The notes: a model not told the origin generated them from the sequence alone. Positions 16,747 to 26,090 are shown, numbered from the stretch's first letter. The stretch: DNA of 40,321 nt from Candidatus Igneacidithiobacillus taupoensis (GCA_021375695.1 JAEPKX010000013.1:1-40321), one strand, 5' to 3'. Program-made: numbers and translations.

Positions 16747-19587
16747 TTACTCCTCATAGGGCCGGTGGCCCAGTTTGTGAATCATCGATGCAACTTCCTG
16801 GCTCTTTGCCAACCAGATTGCTGTCACAGGATCCTGGGGATCGAGCAATGGTCCCTGCAGTTCCAGAAAACGCTGATTTTCCATCTTGCGCAGGTCCAGA
16901 TAATGCTCCCGCAGCCTATCTACAGCGTCAGCAGACCAGATGCCCTCTGTTGCCAGGGCTGCCAGCTGGTCCAGAACACCGGTGGGTCTGGCCAGGGCTG
17001 GATTTGCAGCATTGTGTTGTAGCATAGCAAACTGGAGGAGAAATTCGATATCCAATAGGGCACCAGGACTGAATTTGAGATGAAAACCCTTTGGGTTTGG
17101 GAATTTTTCCTGTTGTATACGCCGGCGCATGGCCCAGATTTCTTGGGCCAAGGTGGATGGGTCCCGTTTTTGGCTAAGGATTTCTGAACGAAGTTGGGTA
17201 AAAGCGGCTCCCAATCGCTCATCTCCGAGCACGAAACGGGCTCGGGTCAGGGCCTGATGCTCCCACGTCCATGCCGATTCCCGTTGGTAGCGCGCAAAGG
17301 CGCCAAAGGAGCTCACCAAGGGCCCCGATTGACCACTGGGGCGCAGCCGCATGTCGATCTCATAGAGCTTTCCGGTTCGGCTGTGGGTGTGGAGGAGATG
17401 GATGAGTCGTTGCCCCAGGCGGGCAAACCAGGCGGAACTGCTCAGTGGAATTCGGCCATTACTTTCCAGCTCTTCGGGGGCGTCGTACAAAAAGACCAGA
17501 TCGAGATCCGACGCAAGACCCATTTCCCGGGCCCCCAACTTGCCATAGGCAATGACCGCAAAGGGAAAATCGTCTCCAGGTAAGTGGCCGTGCTGTAGAA
17601 CCATACCCTGCACGGCCCAGGGGAGGCACTGTTGCAGAGTCCAGGCAGCCAGGTCACTCAAGGAGTGGAGGAGCTCCGCAATGGGGAGATCCCCTGCCCA
17701 AAAGCTGCTGGCCCATTCCAGAACTTGACCATTTTTCGTACGGCGAAGCTGCTCAAGCTTTTCCTCTGCTGGCAGGTTTGCTCCTTGCCCGGAACTCTCT
17801 GCCATTGCTGTCCATGGGGATGGACTGGGTTGACACAATACCTCTTCCAACAGTTCCGGCCAGCGGGTGAGTGCTTGGGTGAGCCAAGGGCTTTGACAGA
17901 GTCGTAGGAGGCGCTCCTGCCAAGGCGGGTTCTCTGCCAGCAGGGCAAGGTACTGGGAATGGGGCAGGAGGGCTTCCAGTAAGGGGATGATGCGCTCCAG
18001 CATGGCACCGGCATTGGGCATGGTAGATATTTTGCGCAGGATGGCAGGCAGGAGTGCATCGAGTCTCGCTTGCCCCCGTTGCGACAGTTGACTGCGCAGG
18101 CGGCGACTTTGGGCAAAACGTCGCAGTTTGCTCCAGCTTTCCCCATGGTTGGGCGCTGCAATGATGGTTGACCAATAAGATGGTTCTTCTTCTTCCAGAT
18201 TGTGGCGGGCAGCAAGCCAGGCGAGGCTTGCCGAATCTTCGGGGGCTTCCTCGCTCGTTCCCAGGGTCGCCAGAAAGAGGTTGTGTACCTCTTGCCGAAG
18301 GCGCGTGACTTTTTCCGGGAGGATGTCGGGGTTCTCCAGCAAAGCGCAGGATAGACGCAGCCAGCATAGATCATTCTGCGGCAGGGTTTGGGTCTGTTGA
18401 TCCTCTACCATTTGCAGGGCATGTTCGATGCGACGCCAAAAACGGTAGCTGGAAGATAAAAAATGGACGTCTGCGGCGCTTAGGATCTGGAGATCGGCAA
18501 GGCTTTGCAGGACGGGGAGAGTGGCGCGCTGACGTAAGGCGGGATGTCTTCCGCCATGGATCAACTGGAGAGATTGGGCAATGAATTCAATTTCCCGAAT
18601 ACCACCCAGGCCCTTTTTGAGGTCCTGACTGGCGCTGCCTTCATTGGCATCCATGAGGGCTTTGACGCGGCGCAGACCCTGCAGGGCAGTGAAGTCCAGA
18701 TAGCGGCGAAACAAAAAGGGCTGAAGTCGCTCCAGGACTTCCCTCCCAAAGGTAAGATCACCGGCAACGGGTCGCGCCTTGAGCAGGGCATAGCGTTCCC
18801 AGGTCCGGCCGTGGCGGTGATAATATTGTTCCAAGGCATCGCCCGTGACGCAGAGCGGGCCGGCATCGCCAAAGGGGCGTAGCCGCATATCAACCCGAAA
18901 GACAAAGCCTTCGGCGCGGCGTTCATCCAGGGCGCGGATCAACCACTGACCTAGCCGCTGAAAATAGTTGGCATTATCCATGGGCAGCGGGCCATCACTC
19001 TCGCCCGTCTTGCCATACACGAAAATCAGATCGATATCCGAAGACAGATTGAGTTCCGCCCCCCCCAGCTTGCCCATGCCAATGACGGCAAAGGGTACCG
19101 GATTGCCCTCTTCATCTCGCGGGATTCCGTGGGCTTGCTCCAGTTTTCGCTGGCCAAATTCCAAGGCGAGTTGCAGACTTTCTTCGGCCAGTAGGGTCAA
19201 ATCCTGCAGGGTTTGATCGAGAGCACCAGGGCCTTGAAGATCAGCCCAGATGATTTGTAGCAGCCGAAGTTGCCGATGCTTGCGCAAGGCCTGTAAAAAG
19301 GTCTCTTCCTGCTCACTGCAAAGGTCCGCCTCGTGAACGGGCTGACCCGAAAGCAGCAAGGGCAGCCAATGGGGATGTTGCAGTAGTTGGCGACGCGCAA
19401 AGGGACTTACGGCAAGGAGACGCCAGAAGCGTTGTTCCTCTTCCTGTGCTCGCCAGAGCTGTTGCCCATCTCCTTGGGCGGCAAGCAATGCTCTGCCTGC
19501 ATCCTGGATCTGCTGCCAGTCATCGGGCCAATCCTTGCGCAGCAGCTGGATACATTCTGGATCTTGGTGCGTTTGGGAGGGATGCAT
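16747..19587 (-). CDS. glnE: Glutamine synthetase adenylyltransferase/deadenylase
   Basis: GlnE (946 aa, the usual length) adds AMP to glutamine synthetase and removes it, in response to PII proteins and glutamine. Two nucleotidyltransferase domains are present. The N-terminal (removing) domain has GMGKLGGAELNLSSDIDLIF around residue 170. The C-terminal (adding) domain has AYGKLGAREMGLASDLDLVFLYD around residue 690. Each carries the Asp-x-Asp metal motif. Helical linkers with IREIEFIAQSLQL and LLDIEFLLQF complete both halves. It is the first gene of a three-gene minus-strand group with ilvE and the zinc-finger protein. Confidence 0.96.
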   Translation of the reverse strand: MHPSQTHQDPECIQLLRKDWPDDWQQIQDAGRALLAAQGDGQQLWRAQEEEQRFWRLLAVSPFARRQLLQHPHWLPLLLSGQPVHEADLCSEQEETFLQALRKHRQLRLLQIIWADLQGPGALDQTLQDLTLLAEESLQLALEFGQRKLEQAHGIPRDEEGNPVPFAVIGMGKLGGAELNLSSDIDLIFVYGKTGESDGPLPMDNANYFQRLGQWLIRALDERRAEGFVFRVDMRLRPFGDAGPLCVTGDALEQYYHRHGRTWERYALLKARPVAGDLTFGREVLERLQPFLFRRYLDFTALQGLRRVKALMDANEGSASQDLKKGLGGIREIEFIAQSLQLIHGGRHPALRQRATLPVLQSLADLQILSAADVHFLSSSYRFWRRIEHALQMVEDQQTQTLPQNDLCWLRLSCALLENPDILPEKVTRLRQEVHNLFLATLGTSEEAPEDSASLAWLAARHNLEEEEPSYWSTIIAAPNHGESWSKLRRFAQSRRLRSQLSQRGQARLDALLPAILRKISTMPNAGAMLERIIPLLEALLPHSQYLALLAENPPWQERLLRLCQSPWLTQALTRWPELLEEVLCQPSPSPWTAMAESSGQGANLPAEEKLEQLRRTKNGQVLEWASSFWAGDLPIAELLHSLSDLAAWTLQQCLPWAVQGMVLQHGHLPGDDFPFAVIAYGKLGAREMGLASDLDLVFLYDAPEELESNGRIPLSSSAWFARLGQRLIHLLHTHSRTGKLYEIDMRLRPSGQSGPLVSSFGAFARYQRESAWTWEHQALTRARFVLGDERLGAAFTQLRSEILSQKRDPSTLAQEIWAMRRRIQQEKFPNPKGFHLKFSPGALLDIEFLLQFAMLQHNAANPALARPTGVLDQLAALATEGIWSADAVDRLREHYLDLRKMENQRFLELQGPLLDPQDPVTAIWLAKSQEVASMIHKLGHRPYEE

Positions 19588-19641
19588 GCCTAGTTGGCCA
19601 GTAAAAGTATTGGTACAAATGCTAGCGTAATTTCCCTACCA

Positions 19642-19670
19642 TTGTCAGGGTAAGGTTCCCTTGTTATTAT
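19642..19670 (+). promoter_or_regulatory. Promoter of tRNA-Leu
   Basis: TTGTCA (19642-19647) and TATTAT (19665-19670) are 17 bases apart, and the -10 box ends 19 bases before the tRNA. It lies in the 102-bp gap between the divergent glnE gene and tRNA-Leu. Confidence 0.75.
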
Positions 19671-19689
19671 TTCCAGATACGACAAATTT

Positions 19690-19776
19690 GCCGGGATGGC
19701 GGAATTGGTAGACGCGCCGGACTCAAAATCCGGTGGTGGTGACACCGTGTCGGTTCGACTCCGACTCTCGGTACCA
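19690..19776 (+). tRNA. tRNA-Leu(CAA)
   Basis: An 87-base class II tRNA with the long variable arm typical of leucine (TGGTGGTGACACCGTG region). The anticodon loop CTCAAAA gives anticodon CAA for TTG codons. The T-arm includes GGTTCGACTCC. The acceptor GCCGGGA pairs with TCTCGGT, allowing two G-U pairs, followed by discriminator A and encoded CCA. Confidence 0.96.
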
Positions 19777-19783
19777 TTATGGT

Positions 19784-19812
19784 AAAAGGCCCGGTCATCA
19801 CCGGGCCTTTTT
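19784..19812 (+). terminator. Rho-independent terminator after tRNA-Leu
   Basis: An 11-bp stem AAAAGGCCCGG/CCGGGCCTTTT (19784-19794 with 19801-19811) and a 6-base loop, merging into a T5 run on plus. It starts eight bases after the tRNA. It lies between the tRNA promoter and the lipoprotein gene, which begins only 31 bases further on. Confidence 0.92.
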
Positions 19813-19843
19813 GTAAGCGCAGGGCGCTTTGGGAGATGGGACT

Positions 19844-20341
19844 ATGCGTTATGCTTATGCTGGGGTAGCCGCATTGGCCTTGCTGGCAACCTTGCCATTA
19901 AGTGGTTGCGTCGCGTTGCTGGGTGCAGGTGCAGGCGCAGGTGCAGTTACTTATGTGGAGAATGGTGGTGTTGCCAACTATTATGCCTACTATCCAGTAA
20001 CGGTAGCGCAAGCTGCCCAGGCGACCCAGTCTGCTTTTGGCCAGATTGGCGTGCATTATGAGGGAATGATCCAAAAAACCCCATCGGAAGTCCTCATTGA
20101 GGGCAGCGATCAACGTGCGCAACGGGTCAAGGTCACCATCACTTCCATGGCAACGCAGGTCAGCAAGGTCAATATCCGTGTAGGCACCTTTGGCGACAAA
20201 TCACTTTCACTTGCTTTTCAGAACGCCCTTGCCAATCAGCTGGGTTTGCAGCCTATACCACAAAGCGCGGTGCCGACGCAAAGCGTAGCGCCAGCCCCGG
20301 CAGCCCAGGAGCCCCAACAGCAAACCATTCCCATGCAGTAA
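19844..20341 (+). CDS. DUF3568-like small lipoprotein
   Basis: A 165-aa exported protein with a lipoprotein signal: hydrophobic stretch, then lipobox LSGC with the acylated cysteine at residue 22. A Gly/Ala-rich segment follows (LLGAGAGAGAVTYV). The central domain, VAQAAQATQSAFGQIGVHYEGMI...SDQRAQRVKVTI and VNIRVGTFGDKSLS, resembles DUF3568 proteins of unknown function. The C-terminal 35 residues are Pro/Gln/Ala-rich and probably disordered. ATG 19844 is preceded by GGGAG. No promoter fits in the 31 bases after the tRNA-Leu terminator, so expression may rely on readthrough. It is convergent with pyrD (gap of 2 bases). Confidence 0.8.
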   Translation: MRYAYAGVAALALLATLPLSGCVALLGAGAGAGAVTYVENGGVANYYAYYPVTVAQAAQATQSAFGQIGVHYEGMIQKTPSEVLIEGSDQRAQRVKVTITSMATQVSKVNIRVGTFGDKSLSLAFQNALANQLGLQPIPQSAVPTQSVAPAPAAQEPQQQTIPMQ

Positions 20342-20343
20342 GC

Positions 20344-21426
20344 TTACATTCCCTGGCCAATGGCCTGGGAAATATGGGTAAATCCATCCTGGCGCAGACG
20401 GTCCCCCAGTCCCCGAGGTATGTCTTCGAGCATACGGGGACCCTGGTAGATCCAGCCAGTGTAGCTTTGCAGTAAACTTCCACCTGCCAGTATGCGCTGG
20501 TAGGCATCCTCCACCGTAAAAATGCCACCCACCCCGATAATGGGGACTTTCCCCCGGCTGCTTTGATAGAGAATCTGCAAAGTCTGCAGCGCCCGCTCCC
20601 GCAGTGGTCTACCGCTCAAGCCACCGGCCTCGGGAGGGTAAGTCCACCCTTCGGGCCGGCTGATGGTGGTGTTGCTGGCGATGAAGCCATCCAACAATCC
20701 CCGGGAGTCTTCTGCCAGGTGGCCGAGTTCCTGAATTTCTTCCCGTTCCAGATCGGGTGCAATCTTGACCAATAGGGGGGGGAGGCGCTGATTGTCCGCC
20801 AGATCTTCCCGCACTTTCCGTAGCGCAACAAGCAAGGGCACCAGATTCTCGACACTTTGCAGGGTCCGCAAGCCAGGGGTATTGGGAGAACTGACGTTGA
20901 TGACCCAATAGTCGGCATAGGGATGCAGGTGTTGCAGTAGACGCTCATAATCGGCAAGGGCCTGTGCCAGGGGGGTATCCTTGTTTTTGCCAAGATTGAT
21001 GCCCATGGGAACAGAACCCTTTCCCCAGGATCGTAGGCGCCTGGCAACCATTTCCATGCCATCGCTCGGAAAGCCCAGCCGATTGATGATGGCCTGTTCT
21101 TTTGGATAGCGGAAGATTCGCGGACGGGGATTGCCGCTTTGGGGGAGGGGGGTGACGGTGCCGATCTCTACAAAGGCAAAACCCATGCTGCAAAGGCTTG
21201 GGAGGGCACGGGCATCCTTGTCAAAGCCTGCCGCAAGACCCAAAGGATGGGAAAATTCCAAACCCCATAGAGATTGCTGGAGGATGGGGTCTGGATCGTG
21301 CCTGGGCCAGAGCAGGGCGCGGGTCTTGGGCATTTTTGCCAGGGTTTCCAGGGCAAGCAAAGCCATTGTATGGGCCCGCTCGGGCTCCATGGCAAAGAGC
21401 CAGGGTTGCCAACTGTGGCGATTCAT
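20344..21426 (-). CDS. pyrD: Dihydroorotate dehydrogenase, quinone-dependent (class 2)
   Basis: PyrD oxidises dihydroorotate to orotate in pyrimidine synthesis and passes electrons to membrane quinone. The 360-aa protein has the class 2 N-terminal membrane-association helices ([18 protein letters not shown]). The FMN-barrel motifs are [35 protein letters not shown] and the catalytic-serine loop [11 protein letters not shown]. Near the end come IIGVGGI and [13 protein letters not shown]. It overlaps hemF by four bases and is the last gene of the purH-purD-tsaC-hemF-pyrD operon. Confidence 0.96.
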   Translation of the reverse strand: MNRHSWQPWLFAMEPERAHTMALLALETLAKMPKTRALLWPRHDPDPILQQSLWGLEFSHPLGLAAGFDKDARALPSLCSMGFAFVEIGTVTPLPQSGNPRPRIFRYPKEQAIINRLGFPSDGMEMVARRLRSWGKGSVPMGINLGKNKDTPLAQALADYERLLQHLHPYADYWVINVSSPNTPGLRTLQSVENLVPLLVALRKVREDLADNQRLPPLLVKIAPDLEREEIQELGHLAEDSRGLLDGFIASNTTISRPEGWTYPPEAGGLSGRPLRERALQTLQILYQSSRGKVPIIGVGGIFTVEDAYQRILAGGSLLQSYTGWIYQGPRMLEDIPRGLGDRLRQDGFTHISQAIGQGM

Positions 21427-22313
21427 ACCCAGTCCCGGGGGGTAAGAAACTCCTCTTTCAGTCGATCCTCGGGGCTGCCCGGTTCCCCATGCCAGTCATA
21501 TTCCCAGGCGGCAATGGGAGGGAGTGACATCAGGATACTTTCCGTGCGTCCTCCCGACTGTAGCCCAAAAAGGGTGCCCCGATCATAGACAAGATTGAAT
21601 TCTACATAACGGCCACGCCGGAGAAGTTGAAAGTGTCGTTCCCGTCCACCATAGGGCATAGCGCGTCGTCGCTGGGCGATGGGAAGGTAGCTCGGCAAGA
21701 AACTATTGGCCGCGTCTTCCCAAAAGTCCTGTATGGCTTGTGCATCACCCTGGAGATCATCAAAAAAGATGCCTCCAATGCCGCGCATTTCTCCGCGGTG
21801 GCGGATCGTGAAATAGTCGTCACACCAGGCCTTGAAGCGGGGGTAAAAGCTTGGGTCGTGGCGATCACAAGCCGCTTTGAGGGTACCATGGAAGTGTTGT
21901 GCGTCCTCCACAAATCCGTAGCAGGGGGTAAGGTCGGCGCCGCCGCCAAACCACCAGGTGGAACCTGCCAGAAAAAAACGATAATTCATATGGACTATGG
22001 GTACATAGGGATTGCGCGGATGCAGTACCAGAGAGATCCCCAAGGCATCAAAGGACTGACCGGCGAGTTCCGGGCGCGCGGCGGTGGCGGAAGGGGGCAG
22101 GGTGTTGCCATGAACACGGGAAAAGTTTACCCCGGCTTTTTCGAAGAGGTCCCCCTCACTCAGGACCCGGGTACGACCGCCGCCGCCCTCATCCCGATGC
22201 CAGAGGTCTTCCTGAAAAGAAGCAGCTCCGTCGGCTTTCGCCAGGGCACTACAAATTTCATCCTGGAGTTGGGTCAGAAAGTCTTCGAGGACGTGGATCT
22301 GCGGAAGGGTCAT
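21423..22313 (-). CDS. hemF: Oxygen-dependent coproporphyrinogen III oxidase
   Basis: HemF converts coproporphyrinogen III to protoporphyrinogen IX using O2 in heme synthesis, which marks an aerobic lifestyle. The 296-aa protein shows the family blocks [47 protein letters not shown] and [35 protein letters not shown]. It follows tsaC by two bases and overlaps pyrD by four (ATGA), so it is translated within the operon. Confidence 0.96.
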   Translation of the reverse strand: MTLPQIHVLEDFLTQLQDEICSALAKADGAASFQEDLWHRDEGGGGRTRVLSEGDLFEKAGVNFSRVHGNTLPPSATAARPELAGQSFDALGISLVLHPRNPYVPIVHMNYRFFLAGSTWWFGGGADLTPCYGFVEDAQHFHGTLKAACDRHDPSFYPRFKAWCDDYFTIRHRGEMRGIGGIFFDDLQGDAQAIQDFWEDAANSFLPSYLPIAQRRRAMPYGGRERHFQLLRRGRYVEFNLVYDRGTLFGLQSGGRTESILMSLPPIAAWEYDWHGEPGSPEDRLKEEFLTPRDWV

Positions 22314-22315
22314 GC

Positions 22316-22876
22316 TTAGCTCCGAAGGATTTGCCCGGTTCGGGCATCGAGAATTCTACTGGGTCGGCGTTGTCCTCCCAAGCGCGCCGATAGGATCAGG
22401 ATTCGTCTACCAAAGTAGCGATGGAACTGGGTCAGGGAACGGGCTGGTTTTTTCCCCGCAGGATTGGCACTGGTAGAAACCAGGGGACCACCGAAGGCCA
22501 GACAAAGGCGGCGCACCGCAGGGTGGCTGCTGACCCGCAACGCGATTCCCTGATGTTGGCCGCGGATCCATCTGGGACAGTAGCTGGTGGCCGGTAATAC
22601 CAAGGTCGTTCCTGGCCAGTATTGCGCGGGATCCAGCGCCAGATCTGTCTCTTTCTTCCAGTAGCGGAGGGTTTGCTGTTCTTTGGCTGCGATCAATATC
22701 ACCCCCTTGCGTTGGGGTCGTTTTTTGAGGGCCAGGATTTTGGCAAAGGCCCGCCGCTGCCGGGGATCACAACCCAAACCCCAGACCCCTTCGGTGGGAT
22801 AGGCAACGATTCCGCCCCGGCGCAGGTGGGCTGCTGCCCGGGACAATGCCATTCGCCCAGGACACCGGTGCAACAT
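22316..22876 (-). CDS. tsaC: Threonylcarbamoyl-AMP synthase (Sua5/YrdC family)
   Basis: TsaC makes threonylcarbamoyl-AMP from threonine, bicarbonate and ATP, the first step in the t6A37 modification of tRNAs reading ANN codons. The 186-aa product matches the short TsaC type, with no Sua5 C-terminal domain. Motifs: [18 protein letters not shown], the [12 protein letters not shown] loop (KxR...K), [10 protein letters not shown] and [17 protein letters not shown]. It begins two bases after purD and ends two bases before hemF. Confidence 0.93.
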   Translation of the reverse strand: MLHRCPGRMALSRAAAHLRRGGIVAYPTEGVWGLGCDPRQRRAFAKILALKKRPQRKGVILIAAKEQQTLRYWKKETDLALDPAQYWPGTTLVLPATSYCPRWIRGQHQGIALRVSSHPAVRRLCLAFGGPLVSTSANPAGKKPARSLTQFHRYFGRRILILSARLGGQRRPSRILDARTGQILRS

Positions 22877-22878
22877 GC

Positions 22879-24141
22879 CTAGCGCCTGCTGGCCAGGGCC
22901 CGCCAGCCAATGTCCCGTCGCATCTGCAGCCCGGGCCAGGACACCATTCTTGCCAATTCATATACCCGTGCCTGCGCCGCCCCGATGGAAGGCGCCAGGG
23001 CTGTGATTCCCAGAACGCGTCCCCCGGCCGTTTGGAACCTGCCCCCATGCCATTGGGTACCAGCATGAAAGATCTTGGCGTTGGGTCCGGGGTCCCGGTC
23101 AAGGCCAAGGATTTCCTGCCCAAGCCTGGGTGCGTCCGGGTAGCCAGGTGCGGCCAGGACTACGCATAGCGCCAGTTGCGTATCCCAGTCGAGTTGGGGG
23201 GGGAGGGCATCTCCCTGTGCTGCCGTCCAGAGGATGGGGAAAAGATCGGAGCGCAGGCGCATGAGCAGAGGCTGGGTTTCCGGATCTCCCAGACGACAAT
23301 TGAATTCTAGGACTTTGGGACCTTCCTGGGTAATCATCAGGCCCGCATAGAGAAATCCCCGGTACGGTAGTGCCTCCAGCGACAGGGCCTTGGCCGTGGG
23401 GAGCATGATTTCTCGGCGCACCCTTTCGATCATGGCCGGATTCAGGATGGGGGTGGGGGAGTAGGCGCCCATGCCGCCGGTATTAGGACCTAGATCACTG
23501 TCCAGCAAGCGTTTGTGATCCTGAGAACCTGCCAGGGGTAGCACCTGTCCGTCGACAACGATGGCAATGAAGCTGGCCTCTTCACCTTGCAGAAATTCTT
23601 CAATGACCACCGGCCCCCACGGCAGAAATTGCTCTAGGGCCCGCTGACCTTCGGTAAAATCCTCGGCAATGACCACCCCTTTACCGGCTGCCAAGCCGTC
23701 TGCCTTGATGACGGTGGGAAAGGATTGTTGCGCCAAAAAGTGAGACGCGCTAGACAAATCCGTAAAACGACCATAGCGCGCCGTCGGGATGCCATGGCGC
23801 TCCATGAAGGCCTTGGCAAAGGATTTGCTACCCTCCAGTTGGGCTGCTGCCTGATTGGGGCCAAAAACGGCTACCCCGGCACGACGCAGATTGTCGGCCA
23901 CCCCTGCCACCAGCGGGGCCTCTGGGCCGATGACCACCAGATTGACCCCGTGCCGGCCAATGGCCTCGAGTAGAGCAGTAGGATCGAGGGGAGAGATGGG
24001 GAGATTATGACACTTGGCCTCGAGGGCTGTGCCCGGGTTGCCGGGAACACAGAGCACGCTTTCCACTTGCGGGGACTGGGCCAGCTTCCAGGCCAAGGCA
24101 TGTTCCCGACCACCCCCACCCAAGACCATGACTGTGCTCAT
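22879..24141 (-). CDS. purD: Phosphoribosylamine-glycine ligase
   Basis: PurD joins glycine to phosphoribosylamine with ATP, step two of purine synthesis. The 420-aa product begins [20 protein letters not shown], the standard N-terminus. This decides for ATG 24141, although the frame is open 150 bases further upstream inside purH. Other landmarks are [14 protein letters not shown], the ATP-grasp segment [24 protein letters not shown]-like [18 protein letters not shown] and [15 protein letters not shown]. It follows purH by 13 bases. Confidence 0.96.
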   Translation of the reverse strand: MSTVMVLGGGGREHALAWKLAQSPQVESVLCVPGNPGTALEAKCHNLPISPLDPTALLEAIGRHGVNLVVIGPEAPLVAGVADNLRRAGVAVFGPNQAAAQLEGSKSFAKAFMERHGIPTARYGRFTDLSSASHFLAQQSFPTVIKADGLAAGKGVVIAEDFTEGQRALEQFLPWGPVVIEEFLQGEEASFIAIVVDGQVLPLAGSQDHKRLLDSDLGPNTGGMGAYSPTPILNPAMIERVRREIMLPTAKALSLEALPYRGFLYAGLMITQEGPKVLEFNCRLGDPETQPLLMRLRSDLFPILWTAAQGDALPPQLDWDTQLALCVVLAAPGYPDAPRLGQEILGLDRDPGPNAKIFHAGTQWHGGRFQTAGGRVLGITALAPSIGAAQARVYELARMVSWPGLQMRRDIGWRALASRR

Positions 24142-24154
24142 TGCCTTACTCCTG

Positions 24155-25726
24155 TTAGCCGTGCCGGAAGTGGCGGGTTCCCGTAAAGAGCATGGCGATC
24201 CCATGGGTTTCCGCCGCAGCGATGACCTCTTCATCGCGAATGGAGCCACCGGGTTGGACGATGGCTGTGACCCCGGCCTGCCCTGCGGCATCTACTCCGT
24301 CCCGGAACGGGAAAAAGGCATCGGAAGCCAAAACGGCTCCATGCAGATCAAAGCCTAGTTCTGCGGCCTTGGCAGCCCCACAGCGGGCCGCGTCCACCCG
24401 ACTCATTTGGCCGGCACCAATGCCCAAGGTTCGACCATGGGCAGCATAGACGATGGCGTTGGAGCGAACATGCTTGGCCACCTTCCAGGCAAAAATCAGA
24501 TCTCGCTCTTCGCTGGCCGAAGGAGTCCTGGAACTGACCAGGCGCCAATGATCTGGAGATTCCTGGACATCGTCGAAATCCTGAACCAAAAACCCGCCCC
24601 GCACCCGTTTGAAATCCCAGCCACCTCGCTCCTGCCAAAGTTCGAGGGAGTCGGTGACCATAATCCGCAAATTCTTCTTGCGCGACAAAATGGCCATACC
24701 CCCAGGTGTCACGGCGGGGGCCAACAGCACTTCGACGAAGGGTTCCAGCAAGGCTTGGGCCAACTCCTCTTCAATGGGCCGATTGCAGGCAATGACACTC
24801 CCGAAGGCCGAGACAGGGTCTGCTGACCAGGCCCTGGCAAAGGCATCGGCAATATCTTTTCCCAAAGCAACTCCGCATGGATTGCCATGCTTGATGATGG
24901 CGCAGGCTGGTTCGTGAAATTCCCTGACGAGATTGATCGCGGCATCACTATCACCCAGGTTATTGTAAGACAACTCCTTGCCTTGCAGCTGCTTCGCCTG
25001 GCCAAGGCCCCGGTTGCTGCCGTCGCCAAAGAAGGCTGCCCGCTGATGGGGATTCTCTCCGTAGCGTAGTTCCTGCTGTTGCGCAAGCTGCAAGGTGAGG
25101 ATCTGCGGAAAGGTTGCCGGATGTTCTTGATCTTCCAGATAGCGGGAAAGGTGATTGGCAATGACGCCATCATAACGCGCCGTGTGGGCAAAAACCTTGG
25201 CTGCCAGACGAAAACGGAGTTTGCTGCCTACTCCCCCTTGGCTCGCCCGCATTTCCTGCAAGACGGACTCATAATCGTCAGGGTCTACCAGTACCGTGAC
25301 CCACTGCCAGTTTTTGGCCCCGGCACGCAGCATGGTCGGACCACCGATATCGATCTGTTCGATGGCCTCATCCAGGCTCACCCCCTCCTTGTTTACAGTG
25401 GCTTCAAAGGGATACAGGTTGACACACAAGAGATCAATAGCCGGAAAACCCTGGTGGGCCATATCTGCCTGGTGTGCCGGGTCATCGCGCCGGGCGAGCA
25501 AGCCACCATGGATCTTTGGGTGCAAGGTCTTGAGACGACCATCCAGCATTTCTGGAAAACCGGTGTAATCACTGACCTCTTGCACCGTGATGCCGGCCTC
25601 CCGAAGGAGTCTGGCAGTCCCTCCCGTCGAGAGAATATTCACCTGAAATTCCCGGAGTTGACGGGCAAAATCCACAACTCCCCGTTTGTCGGAAACGCTG
25701 ATCAGCGCTCGCGTGATTGCACCCAT
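24155..25726 (-). CDS. purH: AICAR transformylase/IMP cyclohydrolase
   Basis: PurH catalyses the last two steps to IMP. The 523-aa product has the N-terminal cyclohydrolase domain ([46 protein letters not shown]). The C-terminal transformylase domain follows ([13 protein letters not shown], the catalytic Lys-His in [11 protein letters not shown], and [14 protein letters not shown] near the end). GAGGG lies five bases before ATG 25726. It is the first gene of the five-gene operon. A leader of about 130 bases with an intrinsic terminator precedes it, so its expression, and that of all following genes, probably depends on antitermination. Confidence 0.97.
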   Translation of the reverse strand: MGAITRALISVSDKRGVVDFARQLREFQVNILSTGGTARLLREAGITVQEVSDYTGFPEMLDGRLKTLHPKIHGGLLARRDDPAHQADMAHQGFPAIDLLCVNLYPFEATVNKEGVSLDEAIEQIDIGGPTMLRAGAKNWQWVTVLVDPDDYESVLQEMRASQGGVGSKLRFRLAAKVFAHTARYDGVIANHLSRYLEDQEHPATFPQILTLQLAQQQELRYGENPHQRAAFFGDGSNRGLGQAKQLQGKELSYNNLGDSDAAINLVREFHEPACAIIKHGNPCGVALGKDIADAFARAWSADPVSAFGSVIACNRPIEEELAQALLEPFVEVLLAPAVTPGGMAILSRKKNLRIMVTDSLELWQERGGWDFKRVRGGFLVQDFDDVQESPDHWRLVSSRTPSASEERDLIFAWKVAKHVRSNAIVYAAHGRTLGIGAGQMSRVDAARCGAAKAAELGFDLHGAVLASDAFFPFRDGVDAAGQAGVTAIVQPGGSIRDEEVIAAAETHGIAMLFTGTRHFRHG

Positions 25727-25767
25727 TGTACCCTCAATTCGAGTATGGCTTCTGCCATCGCCATAAG

Positions 25768-25823
25768 CAAAATAAAAAAGGTACGATCAGGAAACCTGTC
25801 GTACCCAAACCTCCTGATGGAGG
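25768..25823 (-). promoter_or_regulatory. Putative transcription attenuator in the purH leader
   Basis: Read on minus, three alternative hairpins are visible. (a) CCTCC-ATCA-GGAGG (25823-25810), a perfect 5-bp stem. (b) A terminator: GGTACGACAGG (25805-25795), loop TTT, CCTGATCGTACC (25791-25780), 11 pairs with one bulged A, followed by TTTTTTATTT. (c) A competing pairing of ATCAGGAGG (25818-25810) with TTTCCTGAT (25794-25786), nine pairs including two G-U, which would use half of both (a) and (b). This is the usual layout of sequestor, antiterminator and terminator. The terminator lies in front of purH, with no other minus-strand gene to terminate. I recognise no known riboswitch; the ligand or factor is unknown. 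Confidence 0.6.
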
Positions 25824-25837
25824 GAGCGTATCGTTCG

Positions 25838-25853
25838 GATCGGTGCACCGATC
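25838..25853. repeat. Perfect 16-bp palindrome in the purH leader
   Basis: GATCGGTGCACCGATC is fully self-complementary. In RNA it would form a 6-bp stem with a TGCA loop right after the predicted start of transcription. In DNA it could bind a dimeric regulator just downstream of the promoter. Both readings remain open. Confidence 0.7.
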
Positions 25854-25863
25854 GGATGACTTA

Positions 25864-25893
25864 ATAATAGACCCGATCAGATAACGTTTGCAA
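25864..25893 (-). promoter_or_regulatory. purH promoter with PurR-like operator
   Basis: On minus, TTGCAA (25893-25888) and TATTAT (25869-25864) are 18 bases apart and point at purH, predicting a leader of about 130 bases. The -35 box is embedded in TTGCAAACGTTATCTG (25893-25878). This agrees with the enterobacterial PurR operator ACGCAAACGTTTTCGT at 11 of 16 positions, including the core GCAAACGTT. E. coli purHD is a known PurR target. Whether this organism has a PurR-type LacI-family repressor is not visible here. Confidence 0.6.
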
Positions 25894-25925
25894 GTACTTT
25901 GGGTGAAACCAGGAAATACCAGCTA

Positions 25926-25954
25926 TTGCCTGCTTAGACCCCATGGTCTATAGT
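25926..25954 (+). promoter_or_regulatory. Promoter of tRNA-Glu
   Basis: TTGCCT (25926-25931) and TATAGT (25949-25954) are 17 bases apart, with the -10 box 24 bases before the tRNA. It stands back to back with the purH promoter. Confidence 0.7.
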
Positions 25955-25978
25955 TCGCATCCGCATCATCCAAGACCC

Positions 25979-26054
25979 GCTCCCATCGTCTAGTGGCCTA
26001 GGACACCGGCCTCTCACGTCGGTAACAGGGGTTCGAACCCCCTTGGGAGCGCCA
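25979..26054 (+). tRNA. tRNA-Glu(CTC)
   Basis: A 76-base cloverleaf: the acceptor GCTCCCA pairs with TGGGAGC. The D-arm region is GTCTAGTGGCCTAGGAC. The anticodon loop CTCTCAC gives anticodon CTC for GAG codons. The T-arm GGGGTTCGAACCCCC is a perfect stem-loop. Discriminator G and encoded CCA follow. No clear terminator follows; only a short T-rich run. Confidence 0.96.
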
Positions 26055-26090
26055 TTTTGATCGACCACTATGCTCCCAATAACATTTTTC

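Noticed and set aside
24142-24291. 50-codon N-terminal extension of purD
   Set aside because: It lies inside purH, and the standard PurD N-terminus begins at ATG 24141.
25739-25809. Possible leader peptide from a TTG after GGAGG in the purH leader
   Set aside because: About 20 codons are open, but the spacing between GGAGG and TTG is one base, the start is weak and no run of regulatory codons appears.
25838-25853. Reading the GATCGGTGCACCGATC palindrome as a restriction-type or attachment site
   Set aside because: No duplicate, integrase or methylase gene is nearby; it fits better as part of the purH leader.
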